Positions 1 to 11,930 of a DNA stretch of 64,000 bases are shown here, piece by piece. A program made the position numbers and the translations under genes. A model generated the notes under the pieces. That model saw only the letters and a list, made by a program, of their open reading frames with translations, did not search any database and was not told where the DNA came from. Each line of letters starts with the position of its first letter. Position 1 is the first letter of the stretch. The DNA lies in NCBI GenBank assembly GCA_023974075.1, contig CM043798.1, positions 2,509,527 through 2,573,526 on the forward strand. The letters run 5' to 3'. This DNA is from Chaenocephalus aceratus (taxonomy: Eukaryota > Chordata > Actinopteri > Perciformes > Channichthyidae).

Positions 1-655
1 AAAAAAAAGTAACTAAATCCGCCAGAAACCCGAAAATCTTCGCGCGCGTGCGGGGGACACATGCATGTGTCCCGTTTCTCCATTTCTGGAAGTTGGCAAC
101 CCTACCACTGATGTTTAGCTACGCATTACCCACGTCAGTAAAGTTCATGCTAATTCCATCAACAGCATCTTTTAATGAAAGGTCATGGGGTAAACTTCCA
201 TTTGATGATTTTGACATGATATACTGGATGTATATTAAATGTTCCCTATTCCCAATTATAATTACGTGTGCCCTGGATTTATTTAAAATGATGTCTAGAT
301 AACGTTTCTCTAATATTTTGTGATTTGCATTTGATTTCGTCCAGCCTGATCAGGAAACTCCTGGCGTATCTGGCGGACAACACATGACGGGATGACCACT
401 CTGATGCCTCGTCCTAAAAAGCCCCGGCACCAGCTTACAAAGCTGCGATAGGCAAGATGCCGAAAAGGCCTATAAGGGGAGCAATGGATGATATACAGTG
501 TATATATGTATATTTACTCATGTTCATTTTGTACATTTCTAAAAATAAAGTTTGATGGAAATACTTAGTAGCCTTTCTTCTCTGAATTATTTGCTCCTAT
601 AACAGCATATAACATATCATTCATATATAGAAAACCATGATTTGATTTTTTCATC
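1..655. other. Unassigned DNA, no gene seen
   Basis: I see no coding region or recognisable repeat domain here. The stretch around 350-560 has the look of a retroelement 3' end: a GC-richer block is followed by an AT-rich segment with an AATAAA-like signal near 545. No matching copy occurs elsewhere in the window, so this remains unassigned. Confidence 0.3.
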
Positions 656-659
656 AAAC

Positions 660-870
660 ACAGTAGTAGTTTATTACAACACGTTCTCACTCCCAACCCG
701 TCACATGTTGACGGTCGGTCAGGGCCCCTCCCCGTCACTCTATTACGCACAGGGTACCCCTTGAGAGTCAGTTTTCAACGGGCAGGGCGTCCCATAGACC
801 TTCATAGACCTCCCATAGCGTTGATAATAGACACCATGAGAACGCTCCCCGGCAAATGCTCTACCCCCGA
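660..870. mobile_element. Probable short non-autonomous DNA element relic
   Basis: A GC-rich island inside AT-rich flanks. The decamer GACGGTCGGT occurs twice (about 709 and 879), and the block contains CCCATAGACC-type short repeats near 790-815. The texture resembles dispersed short DNA transposons of teleosts. There is no reading frame. I cannot define terminal inverted repeats or a target duplication, so the assignment is weak. Confidence 0.3.
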
Positions 871-1239
871 CGGTCGGTTGTTATTGTCAATATTAATATA
901 ATAATTATTTATTTTTTAATAGTCACACTCGATTTCGCCGATTTTCTTGTTGCCCCAGCTGGTTGACACCTCTTTTAGCAGAAACAAAGGCTACATTCAT
1001 GTATTAAATCGATGTTAATCCATGTGTGTGGTTGTGGAATTAATGGACATGCCGTTGTGCGATTGCGTTGCCAGGCAACAAACTCTTCAACTACAACCCT
1101 AATTATATTTAAAAAAATTAGAAGGCCTCACGAAATACTTTAATGTAAATACAAATTTAAATGTGAAGGGATGTGTGTGATGTGGTGATTGACATTATTC
1201 ACCCACGGATCTGGGGTATTGTTCCGCACGGACATTTTA

Positions 1240-1425
1240 GTTAACCAGACTTCCTGTTGATGTGAAATCCGAAAACATTTTTTAAAAATAAAATACTTAT
1301 TCCGATTTTGCTTGCTTTTCTCTTTGGAGGTCATCACATAACGGCATTGTAATACACGGTTCGGCTGCATTAAATATTACATATCTGCCGTAGTTCTCTA
1401 TTTATAGAGCCCTGATGAGAAGACT
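1240..1425. mobile_element. Fragment related to the interior of the 3.8-kb foldback element
   Basis: The segment around 1265-1410 reads closely like 44750-44850. Both contain GTCATCACAT followed by a CATTGTAATA-like stretch, then GGCTGCATTAAATATTACA, then CGTAGTTCT. In the second place it lies just inside the left arm of the long inverted-repeat element. No coding capacity is seen. This is a diverged fragment of the same DNA-transposon family. Confidence 0.45.
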
Positions 1426-1724
1426 TCTAGACAAACTGGAAGAACTTCCACCGAAACTGAATATGTGACGTGGATCATAAATATATCAATTAAACAACAT
1501 CTTAAATTTCTCTTCACAATAGAAGTCTCCTTGCAGTATCAATACTAATTCGGCTGAATTTTATATTTGATCCAATCGGTATATTGGTATATTTACACCA
1601 TAACAGTTAAAAAATATTGTAGTTGACATCTTCGTAGATTCATCTTCTTATTACAGACACATGCATTTCCAAACATTTGGACTACTTATGTTGCAAATGT
1701 ATCATCTTTTCAATTTACACACGG

Positions 1725-2118
1725 CATCTATTGCACGTCTGTCCGTCCTGGGAGAGGGATCCCTCCTCTGTAGCTCTCCCTGAGGTTTCTCCCATTTTTT
1801 CCCCTTAAACTGTGGGTTTTCTCTGGAAGTGTTTCCTTGTACGATGTGAGGGTCTAAGGACAGAGGGTCTAAGGACAGAGGGTGTCGTTTTTCTCATACT
1901 GATATTCTGAACAATCTGTGCTGTTGTATTTGCTGTAAAGTGTCTCTACTGTAGGCTATTTTTAGTATATGTACAGCACTTTGGCTCCACCAAAAATCGT
2001 TTATAAATGTGCAATATAAATAAAACTTGATTTGATAACGGTGCACAACTGTTACACATGCTGATGTAACGCAAATGTTTCCAACTTCAATCAATAAAGT
2101 ATATCTTATCTTATCTTA
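1725..2118 (+). repeat. LINE/SINE 3' tails, two abutting pieces
   Basis: The first piece (about 1725-2035) contains the abundant fish block with GAGAGGGATCC, a CTCTCCCTGAGGTTTCTCCC stretch and a GTGAGGGTCTAAGGACAGAG direct repeat. It ends in a TATAAATAAAACTTGATTTG tail of the type found at 3' ends of L2-like LINEs and their SINE partners. The second piece (2040-2118) ends in AATAAAGTATA followed by TCTTATCTTATCTTA, a typical non-poly(A) LINE tail made of short tandem repeats. No protein-coding part remains. Confidence 0.55.
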
Positions 2119-2814
2119 AGCTGATCGATGGCTACTGCCATATTTGCAAAGTGTGCCTCTGAACCTTGACAAGTGCATGTTTCAGGCTCATCAATGAACA
2201 ACAGGAGGGGTCACAGACATAAGACCAGCTGTTAAATAAAGCTCTTCTGACCTTAGCTGGCATGTGCGTATATATATTAATGCTGCCCATTATGGACACA
2301 AGCACTTTTCACCCATTTATTAATTATATGTTTTATATTTGAGTGTTTCCTATCCCTACACAGTATAATACTGGCAACTTCTTATTATGGGAAATATGAA
2401 AACGTCTTTTAAAACTACAATTCCCGGTAGAGACGTGCCATAGAACATGTTGCAAAACACACAATAGCCAGCATGTGTAGTTCTGGGGTGAGGGAGGGGG
2501 GGACGGGGTCTGTAGGACTCTTCTTCCGTTCTACACCTCAAAGGTCTATAATCAAATCTGTACATGTTATGGAGGTTCTGCAGGGTGTGGGGTATGTATG
2601 GTGTATATCTTGGCATATAATGTTGTGTGCTACTGTTGCTGTTTTCAGCTAGCTGGCGACATAATGTTGTAACTGTCAGCTAGGCTACCTTTCTAGTTTA
2701 TTTGCAACAGATGTTTTCCACTTCGGTCAGCATCATGGCGCAGTTTCCACAAGTGCACTCAATAACAACAGTTGTAGGTACAGTTTGGTTAGTTAGCGTA
2801 TAACATACGGCTGT

Positions 2815-3109
2815 ACCGACGCCATTGTAAAACTGAAGTTCCGCTCAGAGCCGAAAAAAGCACATGGGCGGAGCCTCTCTGGTGGTTGACTATTCAGAAC
2901 AGAGTGGCCGAGCTGACCAATCGGAGCACACTGGGCTCACAGGGAGGGGGGGCAGGAGCTCCAACAAGCCGTTGAGGTGAATACACAGACTATACAGAGA
3001 TGCTGTATGAGAAACCAATGTGAGTCTGGAAAATTGCACAATATACATATATTTTAGTATTCCTCAACAATGGAATTATGATCAGTAGAAATGGCCATGA
3101 CACCTTTAA
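2815..3109 (-). mobile_element. MITE of the TTAA-flanked AGGTCCCATGTCATG family
   Basis: The right end reads CCATGACACCTTTAA, a diverged form of the terminal inverted repeat seen intact at 19106-19392, and finishes on a TTAA tetranucleotide. The body (GGAGCTCCAACAAGCCGTT, TGAGAAACCAATGTGAG, GAAAATTGCACAATATA) is nearly the same as 34204-34349. The left end is unclear. Non-coding. TTAA flanks suggest piggyBac-type mobilisation, by analogy only. Confidence 0.55.
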
Positions 3110-3279
3110 GACCTTGTCGCTGGGGTCCTGCCTGACGCTCACCTTTCTACTTCTTTGATGGCACCCAGAGGATTGATGACATCCACCTGGATTAATTATC
3201 TTCTTACTTATAGACACATTTTCAAGCATTTGAACTGCCTAGGTTGTAAATGTATTGGCTTCTTAATTTACAGACGACA

Positions 3280-3325
3280 TCCATTACACGTCTGTCCGTC
3301 CTTGGAGAGGGATCCTCCTCTGTTG
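3280..3325 (+). repeat. Short copy of the 1725-2035 LINE/SINE tail block
   Basis: It repeats the CACGTCTGTCCGTCCT plus GAGAGGGATCC motif at 1733-1765, then stops at unrelated AT-rich sequence. It is a truncated tail fragment. Confidence 0.45.
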
Positions 3326-3329
3326 AATT

Positions 3330-5100
3330 AGTAACAACATAGGTATGTAGGTAAAATATAAGTTATAACTAATCAAGGCATAGTAAACATGTTATTATTA
3401 TTATTTAACTAAGGCATAATATGCAATGAAGCTATCCAATGTAGCGATTAAAGCATATGGTTTTAAAATAACTGTAATGTATTCCTTCTCATAATAACAA
3501 TAGATATGTCAGGCATGTCTTTGTGTTTCTTTCTGCTTTGATCGTCACTACTTTGAAAACAAAGCCCCGAGACAGTGCTTTCATTTTCTCCCACCCAGTT
3601 TTCATCAAGTAAGAGCAAAATAATCAGCAGCACCACCGTGACAGCATGGCATTATCACAGGATCTATCACCAGCCTGATATGGCTATGACTGAGGGTGTG
3701 ACAAGTGTATTCACCCCTGAGAGGCCGCTTCAGGGCAGCATGCATGGAAAAGGTAGCCTAACAAAGGCATGAACTCATTACACGTTATATGTTTCATCAA
3801 GAGTTTCCTAGTGACCTTACTCTACAGGAGGTTCCCTCAATACCACAGCAGGACATTCAAAATTGGATATAAGCATATATCACTCACCTGATGCACAATT
3901 AGCTGACTTCAGTTGAAATGTATCAAAAATGCCGAACGCTTTCAGAAATTAGAGATATTAATTAATGTTATTAATAATAATAATAATGATAATAATTAAA
4001 TTAATTCTGATGCTTCTAATTTACAGTCATGGGCTCTTGCTTGTGACCCACATTCTTCCAGAGAAAAGAAAGAAAAACAAATCCATTCCCAGCCAAGAAA
4101 GAACCTCCACTCTCCTGGCTTGCTTTCTCACATCTTGACAGAATGGGGACAGTCTAATTTGATATATGGCGATACAAAAATTGCTATCTCAGCAGAGCAT
4201 AACAAATTATATATTAAAAAATGGTCACACTTTATTTCACAATGCCCTAATTATTGCTAGATGAAGGCTTAATTGTGAAGAAATGGCTTGACTTTGCAAG
4301 GTTATTCAAACATTTGCCAAATAAAGAACAAAGAAACAAAATGTGAATAAGGCTAGACCATTTAAACATTAAACAAAACACAGATGCAAATTGCAACACG
4401 GTGCGAATAGGCTTTGCATTTTTTAAATTTGGCAATGCTAAACATACAGTACTTCCAAACTACCATATTATTGAACATAATGGGAACAAACGTACTATGT
4501 TTATGAATAAGACTCAGCAACCCACAGAACTCTGACTTAATAAATAGAAGTATAAACCACCGGGTGTTTTGACAAAGAGGAAAGGACAGATTTACAAAGA
4601 TATATTAATGTCCCTCTATACTCTCTTACAATATATTATTGGTCTCAGATATATACAGACCATGTCTCTGAATTGTTTGGCTGAAACACCAAACAGATCA
4701 TTGCAGCATTACCCATAATCCCCTCTGTTTCAGCCCTGTTTCCAAAGTGCTGATTCTCTGTCTGTTGCTTCAGATGAAAATAAGGAGCCCCTCCCCACGC
4801 CCCTCTGAGAGACATTTGGTTAAAAAGAACACAATGGTGCTCTAGGAGGAGATACAGGGGGGGGGGGGGTTACCTTGGTTGGTGAATGGAGAGGGAAACA
4901 ATTCGCGCTGCGCAGGTAGCTCTGGGAGGGATACAATCATTTTGATCGTTGACGCTCATCCTAATTTTCGGCCTTGATGTAACAACAGTCATTAAGTAAA
5001 TGTAACACCCTTTTCACCCCGGTTACACTTTTCATTTGCCTGGATGACGGGCGCTGTAAGTGATGAAAGTGGGGGATTTTGGCTTATCTGGCGCCCGCAG
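3330..5100. other. AT-rich DNA without recognised genes
   Basis: There is no supportable gene. The stretch holds short AAT-rich repeats near 3975-4000 and a run of about 14 G at 4857-4870. I found no inverted termini and no motif shared with the other elements of this window. Confidence 0.4.
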
Positions 5101-5118
5101 CTCACAGCCAGAGTGAGA

Positions 5119-5471
<353 letters not shown>

Positions 5472-5903
5472 AATCCAATGTATACTATCGGACAGTAAAC
5501 CAGACATATCGTTTTAAACTGGAGAGATAAAAAAATATGCATAAATAAATGTTAACTAGGTAAAATAAGAAATGAATGAACAACAAAAATAAAAGAAGTG
5601 ACATTTATTTTGTATTCGCTATGGTAGGTTATTGGTTCACATACTTATGATTATTAAAGTGTAAAATATGGGTGTTTTCAGTCTTCGCGTCGGGCTCCTG
5701 ATCGGCCTGTCGGTGTTCTTTTCCCCATAATGACCGCGTTGCTACACATTATCGCTTACGTGTCTGTCACTTTGAAAACATTATTATTATTATTATTATT
5801 GATGATCCATAATTCACTCCCTGTTTTGTCTCCTTGGATACGAGTCAAAACAACTCACAGACTGCCTTGGGCCGGGTGCTGAAATTGTAGCCCTTGGACC
5901 ATC

Positions 5904-6277
5904 AGATCTGACGACGCTGATTGGCTGAAATTATGTTTCGGCGGCATAGTACTTTTCAGGTAGCAACAGTCAGCACTTGGTTGGCTGCTGCTGCACTTAG
6001 GGCTATTGTCTTACTGCCCAGACGAGAGAGGGTAATGAAAAAGATTTCTGCGGCCAGGCAGGAAACACATGACTTATCAGTAACTTTAGACATCGTAACA
6101 CAATTTTAAACGAGATTTTATTGTAGATTATACATTTTTCTGATACCAACTATATTATATGTACCTTGTTTATTAAAAATAAAAATGAAAATATTTTTTT
6201 TAATTTGTAATGACAATCTAAAATGTGGGAAGAGGGGGGGCGGCACCCCTAGCGCCCCTACGGGCCGGTCGCCACTG
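5904..6277. mobile_element. Truncated hAT element, right end
   Basis: The sequence matches the last ~390 bp of the complete hAT element at 42319-43685. Shared motifs include GCTGATTGGCTGAAATTATG, TTTCGGCGGCA, GACTTATCAGTAACTTTAGA and the terminal GGCCGGTCGCCACTG. The left inverted repeat (CAGTGGCGGC) is not found, so the copy is 5'-truncated. No transposase frame is visible. Confidence 0.65.
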
Positions 6278-6334
6278 GGTGTTTTAGAGTTAGCCAGCTA
6301 AAATCTCGTATAGGGCAGCACATTTTTTAGAACC

Positions 6335-6675
6335 GGCCCTGCCTCCATTGGACTCCTTTGTTCACTCCGGGACATAGTGACATCACTATGTAACACTCGC
6401 TTGTAGTTGCTAGCACTTCCACACATTGTAGTTGGTAGGCAAAGGGGCGGGGCATGTCTAAGGGGTTGACCAATCACAACAGAGCCGGCCAGCTAACCAA
6501 GGGTTAGGGCAGACTGGGCTCTGGTTTCAGACAGAGGGTGAAAAGAGGTGCTGCAGCAGAGGCAGCATGAGAAAAATAAAGAGCTTTTTGAATATTAAAG
6601 CATGGAGACATGTCCCAGTAGAGACACTTAATACCATTACGAACTTGAACATCAGCAGGAGAAGGCCCCCTTAAA
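6335..6675. mobile_element. MITE-like repeat distantly related to the TTAA family
   Basis: It contains blocks in the same order as the TTAA-flanked family near 2895 (GGTTGACCAATC, AACAGAG, ACTGGGCTC) and ends near a CCCTTAAAG motif at about 6670. The ends are eroded. No coding potential is seen. Confidence 0.35.
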
Positions 6676-6984
6676 GAGAATTATATTTTCCAAATGAGCA
6701 ATCTTTTCTTTTTTTAAACGAAGGGTTGCCATGTTGCTCTGTAACTAAATATGTAGCACTCCACTCTTCCCATGTTTGACTCTCTTGACGTCAATAAGCT
6801 GTTGACTGATTAGAAGCTCGTGTAGCATGAGTAGCAGCATGCTCTATTGATATTGTAAAGCAGTCAGTCCCCAGTGTGTCTCTGTGTCACCTGTGCATGC
6901 AGACTGTGGTTTGTTCTTTGTGTCCCGTGTGAGTGTGTCTCTTTTCTCTATCTGATCTATAGAGAAATTGTGGGAAAAACGAAA

Positions 6985-7330
6985 ACGTTCAGTAGAGACG
7001 TCCCATAGAACATTTTGCGAAACACCAGCATGTGTAGTTCTGGGGGGGCGTTCGATTCCAGTTTTGGATAGTCTGCCGTGGTTTGGTTCCATTTCAAACA
7101 GCTGTTTGGCGCTCGGCGTAACCTTGGCGCACTGCCACTCCAACATCCAATCCCAGAGCTTGAAGATTAATCACGGGGATAGTAGTCCTAAACGATAGCT
7201 GGGGATTATGGGTAGTGTAGTGTCTTCGGCAATCCTAAACTCAGAAATGTTTTTCGGATTTCATATCGCATTAAGACCATATCCCTACATGCATTGCAGC
7301 TAAAACATCCAATCAGCGAGCTTAAACCAT
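6985..7330. mobile_element. Relic related to the interior of the foldback element
   Basis: The stretch around 7050-7240 parallels 46850-46970: CGTTCGATTCC, then CCTAAACGATAGCTG, GGATTATGGGTAGTGTAGTG and TCTTCGGC. In the foldback element this lies at the inner edge of the right arm. It is another diverged member of that DNA-transposon family. Confidence 0.45.
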
Positions 7331-8273
7331 AGCAATGATGCTCGAAATGTCCCTACATTACAGGCCTACGTCTGTTTCCGGTTATTTTTATTTTGACATT
7401 CAGTTCCTGACGGACGCCAAAAAAGCCAGAGATTAAGGAATTAAACAAATAAATAAAAACAAGGATAATTGTGTGTTATTGGTGAGTAAATAACAGTGTG
7501 TTATTTAGAAAAGAATAACAAATTAGAAGAAAAAAAATATTTAAAAAATACAGATTTCAGTATCCTGAGGCTCTGAGCCCCATTTCTTTTCCTCACAGAC
7601 GGGAACAAAAGTCCGAAATTATACGATTTAAAATAAAAAGACTGAGTAAGAACATGTTTTTATGAACCCTCACAGCTTCCGGTCTTCCAAGACCCGACCG
7701 GACAAAAAGACGCAGGTACGAAACATACTACCAATAGAAATACATCGCTTTTAAAATCGTTCTGTGTGACACGAAAAAAAAGGGGAAAATGGTGTTGGTG
7801 AACACGAATCAATAGATTAAATGTCGTGACTATAACACGAAATGCCGTGAGACTGGGTTGGAAATACACAACAGCAGCCCACAGCCAGTACGCCCTCCAC
7901 TCCCCCCCACCCTCACACTGCTCCTCCAGCAGAAACATTTGCCCTTTTCTTCCCTTGGTGGTGGCTCACGTTTACTCCCTGAATGTGCTGTTTATTACAC
8001 TTGAAGCCCCTCCTCACTCCGCCTCTTGCCGCATTATAATTTAATTGCTGCACATTTCCCATCCAGCCCCCCTCCTCCGTTTTGCCTCATTCATTTCAAA
8101 TGCATGACCTTTCCTGAGAATAATGATCAATCAATAGGCGCTTTCACACCGGAGTACTTTTCCCCGTACTTTTCCCTTTTAGTTCCGATAGTTCCTGGGA
8201 TTTTGCAGTTCACACCAAAAAAAGACTTTGGGTACGTCGTGAAGTTATTTGCGGCCTGCCAGTAAACCCAAAG

Positions 8274-8321
8274 CAGAAGAAGAAGAAGAAGAAGAAGAAG
8301 AAGAAGAAGAAGAAGAAGAAG

Positions 8322-8351
<30 letters not shown>
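8274..8351 (+). repeat. (GAA)n microsatellite, about 78 bp
   Basis: A nearly perfect GAA trinucleotide array lies inside the transposon at 8133-9060. Poly-Ser and poly-Leu frames read across it on the minus strand are artefacts of the repeat. Confidence 0.95.
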
Positions 8352-8352
<1 letters not shown>

Positions 8353-8440
8353 GACGTCAGCGGCATCATTTGCGTAATCTTCCCTCAGGGGCTTATTCCG
8401 GTGTGAACGCGATCTGCTCTTTAGTTCCATGGGGGAACTA

Positions 8441-9010
8441 ATGGCGCACTTCCACTGCAGAGCCTCCTCATATCTGTTCAGAAACTAGACAAAAGTGAAA
8501 CAAGTACAAACCACAGACTGTCTGTGTCATGGCGAATACAGTCAATGGTTTATTTATGTCTGTAGGCCGTTGTTGTGAGTGTGGACGGTCGGAGCATATA
8601 CTGCGTTAGCTTAGCCAAGCTCCATTCAGAAAACACGTATTAAAAAAAAAATGTTGCCTGCCGTCTGTCTGCAGATTTGTCAGAGCATTAATTCATGGTT
8701 TTTAATAACCGGTATCAGTGTGTTGTTACTTCGGCATCATTTTGAAACGTGTATTACAATTAAATCACGGTCAAATATGTTCATCTTGTTATAGTTGTAG
8801 CCCCCTTGCCAGCGATTCTCTCTCTAGTTTAGCATACTCAGCCCGACTCAGCCCGGTTATTGGCTTGGAAAGAACCTCAATTTTATGGGGCCAGAAAAAC
8901 TGTGAAATAGTACCCGCTAGCCGGAACTATGCCAAGTGGAAACGCAACCAAAAACGGGCCGGGCACGGCACGCTTAAAGCGAGCTCCGCGCTGTAGTGGA
9001 AATGCGCCAT
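8441..9010. mobile_element. Inner DNA element with ATGGCGCA termini
   Basis: The ends are ATGGCGCACTTCCACTGCAG at 8441 and the reverse complement form CTGTAGTGGAAATGCGCCAT ending at 9010. The body (ACAGACTGTCTGTGTCATGG, CTTAGCCAAGCTCCATTCAG, GCCTGCCGTCTGTCTGCAG) recurs in inverted orientation inside the hAT element at 42425-42928. It is therefore a mobile unit independent of its host element. Non-coding. Confidence 0.6.
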
Positions 9011-9064
9011 AAGTGCTGGGAACTAAGTACGGCAAAGTACTTGGTGTGAAAGCGGCTATTAGGT

Positions 9065-9750
9065 GTTTCACCTCATCAGACCTTTTCAAATGAAAACCAC
9101 TGAGTGAATTAAAAGGCTTCCTGAGCTGGAGTTATGAAGTGCATGTGTTGTAACTCCAGCTGGAGAAAAAAGGCAATTCATATGTGAGCTGCTGTGTAAG
9201 TAAACGTACATTTACTAGAAAACACAGAAAGACATCTTCCAGCTGGGCTTGCAGAGGATCCCCTGAGGAACGGCTGCATTATTGATTAGATCTGTTAGAC
9301 GCAGCTGCTCCTGCATCTGGGGCCAGTTAAAGTTCCTCTAAGGTGTGGCTGAAGTCTAAAGTGTTCAACCTTGCCTTCTGTAACCCAGCAGGCAATCTGT
9401 CGTCCTTCACCACAACAATATGTGCTCGGATGCATCCTGCCAAATGATTACATTTCAAACTTTGCAACTCTGTGTTACTTTCGGACTGTAGGCCATCATT
9501 TTGTTCGTTTAATAAGAGCTTTCCAGATCTTAGATAGCCTTGATGACATCATCAGGGTTATTTTATTTTGCACACACACAACAGCCCAGAGCATTTCCAT
9601 TTGGAGAAAGGTGCTGCAGCTTCAGAAATGTGCCAACACATAAGCTGATGAAGAAACATCTTCACCAGCTTGAAAAAGCTTCTTGTATTTGCAGCGTTTT
9701 TTTGTAAATGCTGCAAATACAAAAACGCAGAAAGAAGCTCAAAACACAAC
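9065..9750. other. Unassigned DNA, no gene seen
   Basis: There is no supportable coding region and no recognisable repeat. A short perfect inverted pair (TTTGCAGC / GCTGCAAA type) lies at about 9687-9722. Confidence 0.35.
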
Positions 9751-9796
9751 GGAGACCAGGGGACACCAAAAAGTGACGCACACAGCTGGGAGACCA

Positions 9797-10734
9797 GGGC
9801 TGCAGTCGAATAGTCCAAAAATCAGCTCCTATCGTCTATCCCTATCGTCTATCCCTTGACCTCTGAGTGAAAGGTCACGGGGTTAGGGGATAGTGGATAG
9901 GAGAATTCAAAAGGACTTAGGAGAAGAGACTGCGGTGCTTTAGAGAATCGACTGCACTTTCACTATCCGACGTGTTTATGATGCGCCAGCGGACGTCATT
10001 TTGTGCGTCTGCTGCTGTGGGGAAACCATGGAAACTACAGTTTTCTATACAGCGGACTACAACATGGATGTTCAATAAGAACGAGGGACTGCTGTGAACT
10101 CATCTGGAGACTCTGCACCGTGCTCTGATGCTGCTGCTTTGCTTTATGAACGTGGACAACAGAGAAACATATTCTTCAGGACCAAAGTTGGAATTGAAAT
10201 AAAAAAGGAAAGTGAAACTTATGCTCGTCCCCCTCTCCCTCCGGTCCACATTAATACCAATGATCCCAATACGTATGATTGTATGAACTATGAAAATATC
10301 TTCAAATCAATACAAATGTATTTATTATAAACGTTAGTCCTTAACATCTATCACTGTGTATATCACCATTCAAACATCTTTTAGAAGTTGAACAAACCCC
10401 ACACAGCTCAGTGAAGACTGTGAGATGTTGACTTTATTTGATCATTTCAGTAAAAACTAATGTTCATATTTCTCTCTTTGATTATAATACTGACGAACAT
10501 GTAATGGTAAATGCTGCGGCCGCAAGGCATTGTGGGGCAGCATTTTGTCCTCTCCTTCCGTAAAGAGAGGTCCAGTGGTTCCTAAGCTAAAGGAGGTTAT
10601 AAAGGAAGTTTGAAACTTCCTTTCCTATCAGAGAATTGGAACGACACTTATCATGGCTGCCACTGAGGGACTTCCGGGTCATTTCACTCCGTGAGGAAGG
10701 TTCCTAAGCTAAATGGACTACTCGACTGCAGCCC
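9797..10734. mobile_element. Harbinger-like MITE inserted in a tandem duplication
   Basis: The terminal inverted repeats are GGGCTGCAGTCGAATAGTCC at the left and GGACTACTCGACTGCAGCCC at the right, identical in inverse except for one base. Taking GGCTGCAGTCGA as the end, the flanks share the 3-bp duplication CAG, which fits the CWG target preference known for some fish Harbinger elements. An internal frame of 78 codons (10094-10330) has no recognised domain. Flanking DNA is a duplicated 34-bp unit (9756-9789 and 10733-10766, one mismatch), with the element sitting in the second unit. Confidence 0.6.
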
Positions 10735-10769
10735 AGGGGACACTAAAAAGTGACGCACACAGCTGGACC

Positions 10770-11285
10770 GGAGCGATTGGTGACGTTCAGGGATGTTTGG
10801 CCTACTGTCACTGTTGGCAGAGTTAGTCTCTTTTGAAATGATTTTGTCAGGTTATTTGAAAGCGCTTGGTGAGCTACGACAGCAAGGATGACTTTTTTGG
10901 TGGAATCAGTGTCTTAGCTTCAAGTTGCTGGGTAGATGGTTCCCTTAGTAACAGTTCCCTTAGTAATCTAGTTCTCTGGTGCTCACAGCCAGAATGCAAT
11001 AGAATGGTGAGTCTTTAGGAAACACTTTTTACCTATTAGACTGTGTGTTATAAAGCTCAGGTATGTGTACCAAACTCATTGATAATATGTTTTATAATTT
11101 AAATAAGTTAAACCAGGTCTCTCCTTCCTCCAGATAAAGTCAAGTGTTTCAACAACGAGTTATGTACAAATGAATAACAAAAGAGTAATCCTCATAACCC
11201 TCAGTCACGAGATAGGATGAAATCAAACGCTTCCCTCTCTCTCTCTCGAAAATGGAAACAGGTGCGAGTGCAAATGTCCACATGA
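10770..11285. other. Unassigned DNA, no gene seen
   Basis: No gene or known repeat family could be supported. There are short TTCCCTTAGTAA direct repeats near 10940-10970. Confidence 0.35.
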
Positions 11286-11295
11286 CTCACATTGG

Positions 11296-11490
11296 GGAGG
11301 CGTGTGGCGCAGTGGATAGAGCGTTGGTGTTGGGATCAGGGAGCACAGGTTCAAACCCCACTGCAGTCAGCATGTCGTTGTGTCCCTGGGACTCTTCACC
11401 CCAACGTGCTCCTGTGGGGATCGCCCACAGTATTGAGTATGTGAGTCGCTCTGGATAAAAGCACCTAACAAGTGACATGTGATGTAATGT
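11296..11490 (+). mobile_element. tRNA-derived SINE, near full length
   Basis: The head is tRNA-like, with an RNA polymerase III A box TGGCGCAGTGG (11305-11315) and a B box GGTTCAAACCC (11348-11358). The 43-bp spacing of the box starts is normal for an internal pol III promoter. The body ends in the tail GTCGCTCTGGATAAAAGCAC followed by short GATGTAATGT-like repeats, the shared 3' end that lets such SINEs use a partner LINE. Related minus-strand copies lie at 19952-20127 and, more diverged, 24303-24480. A frame reading through it on either strand is not a gene. Confidence 0.8.
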
Positions 11491-11499
11491 TCCAGAAGC

Positions 11500-11922
11500 A
11501 TCTCGGCGCTGGGCTCCACTACAAATAGGCGGCTGGTCTATTTTCGACGCGAGGCGTTGCATAGCGCCGGTAGGAAGTGGACCGGTCAGAGCATCCTGTC
11601 AATCCCCAAAATAAACTAATTTTGCAGACCCTATCCCTCCGTAGTCTTTCAAGTAGGAGGAGAAATGCCAGCGTTCTCCTCCGGTTTACAGGCACTGTGT
11701 ACATTATATATATAGAATAATTATGATGATGAATGCATTTCTTTACCACTAAAATACAGCAACACATCTTTGATTCATGTCGTTTATAACTGGACTATTA
11801 CAATTATTATTAACTTTGTCTGCACAAAGTAGCCTGTCCAGGAAATCTGACCAAATCAACAAAAACTGCGAGCCGGCAGGCAAGACGCTCCGCTTCTGAA
11901 ACGCGCCTGGTGGGTTTTGACG
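11500..11922. other. Unassigned DNA between SINE and hAT element
   Basis: There is no gene. The block 11870-11922 plus 13179-13230 is the pre-insertion site of the hAT element that follows. Confidence 0.35.
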
Positions 11923-11930
11923 CTGTAGGA

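Larger units (their letters stand above)
8133..9060. mobile_element. Non-autonomous DNA transposon with 18-bp TIRs, holding a second element
   Basis: The ends are AATAGGCGCTTTCACACC (8133) and its reverse complement with one mismatch (9043-9060). Both outer arms carry AGTACTTT-type motifs just inside. There is no transposase frame. The body holds a (GAA)n array (8274-8351) and a second element with its own inverted termini (8441-9010). I see no clear target-site duplication, so the superfamily is undecided. Confidence 0.65.

Noticed and set aside
9756..10766. A 34-bp target-site duplication around the element at 9797-10734
   Set aside because: The left flank already contains the start of a second unit just before the element, so a tandem duplication that existed before the insertion explains it; the real target duplication is CAG.
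11296..11375. A functional tRNA gene
   Set aside because: A and B boxes are present, but the sequence continues into a SINE body and shared tail, and the cloverleaf is not preserved.
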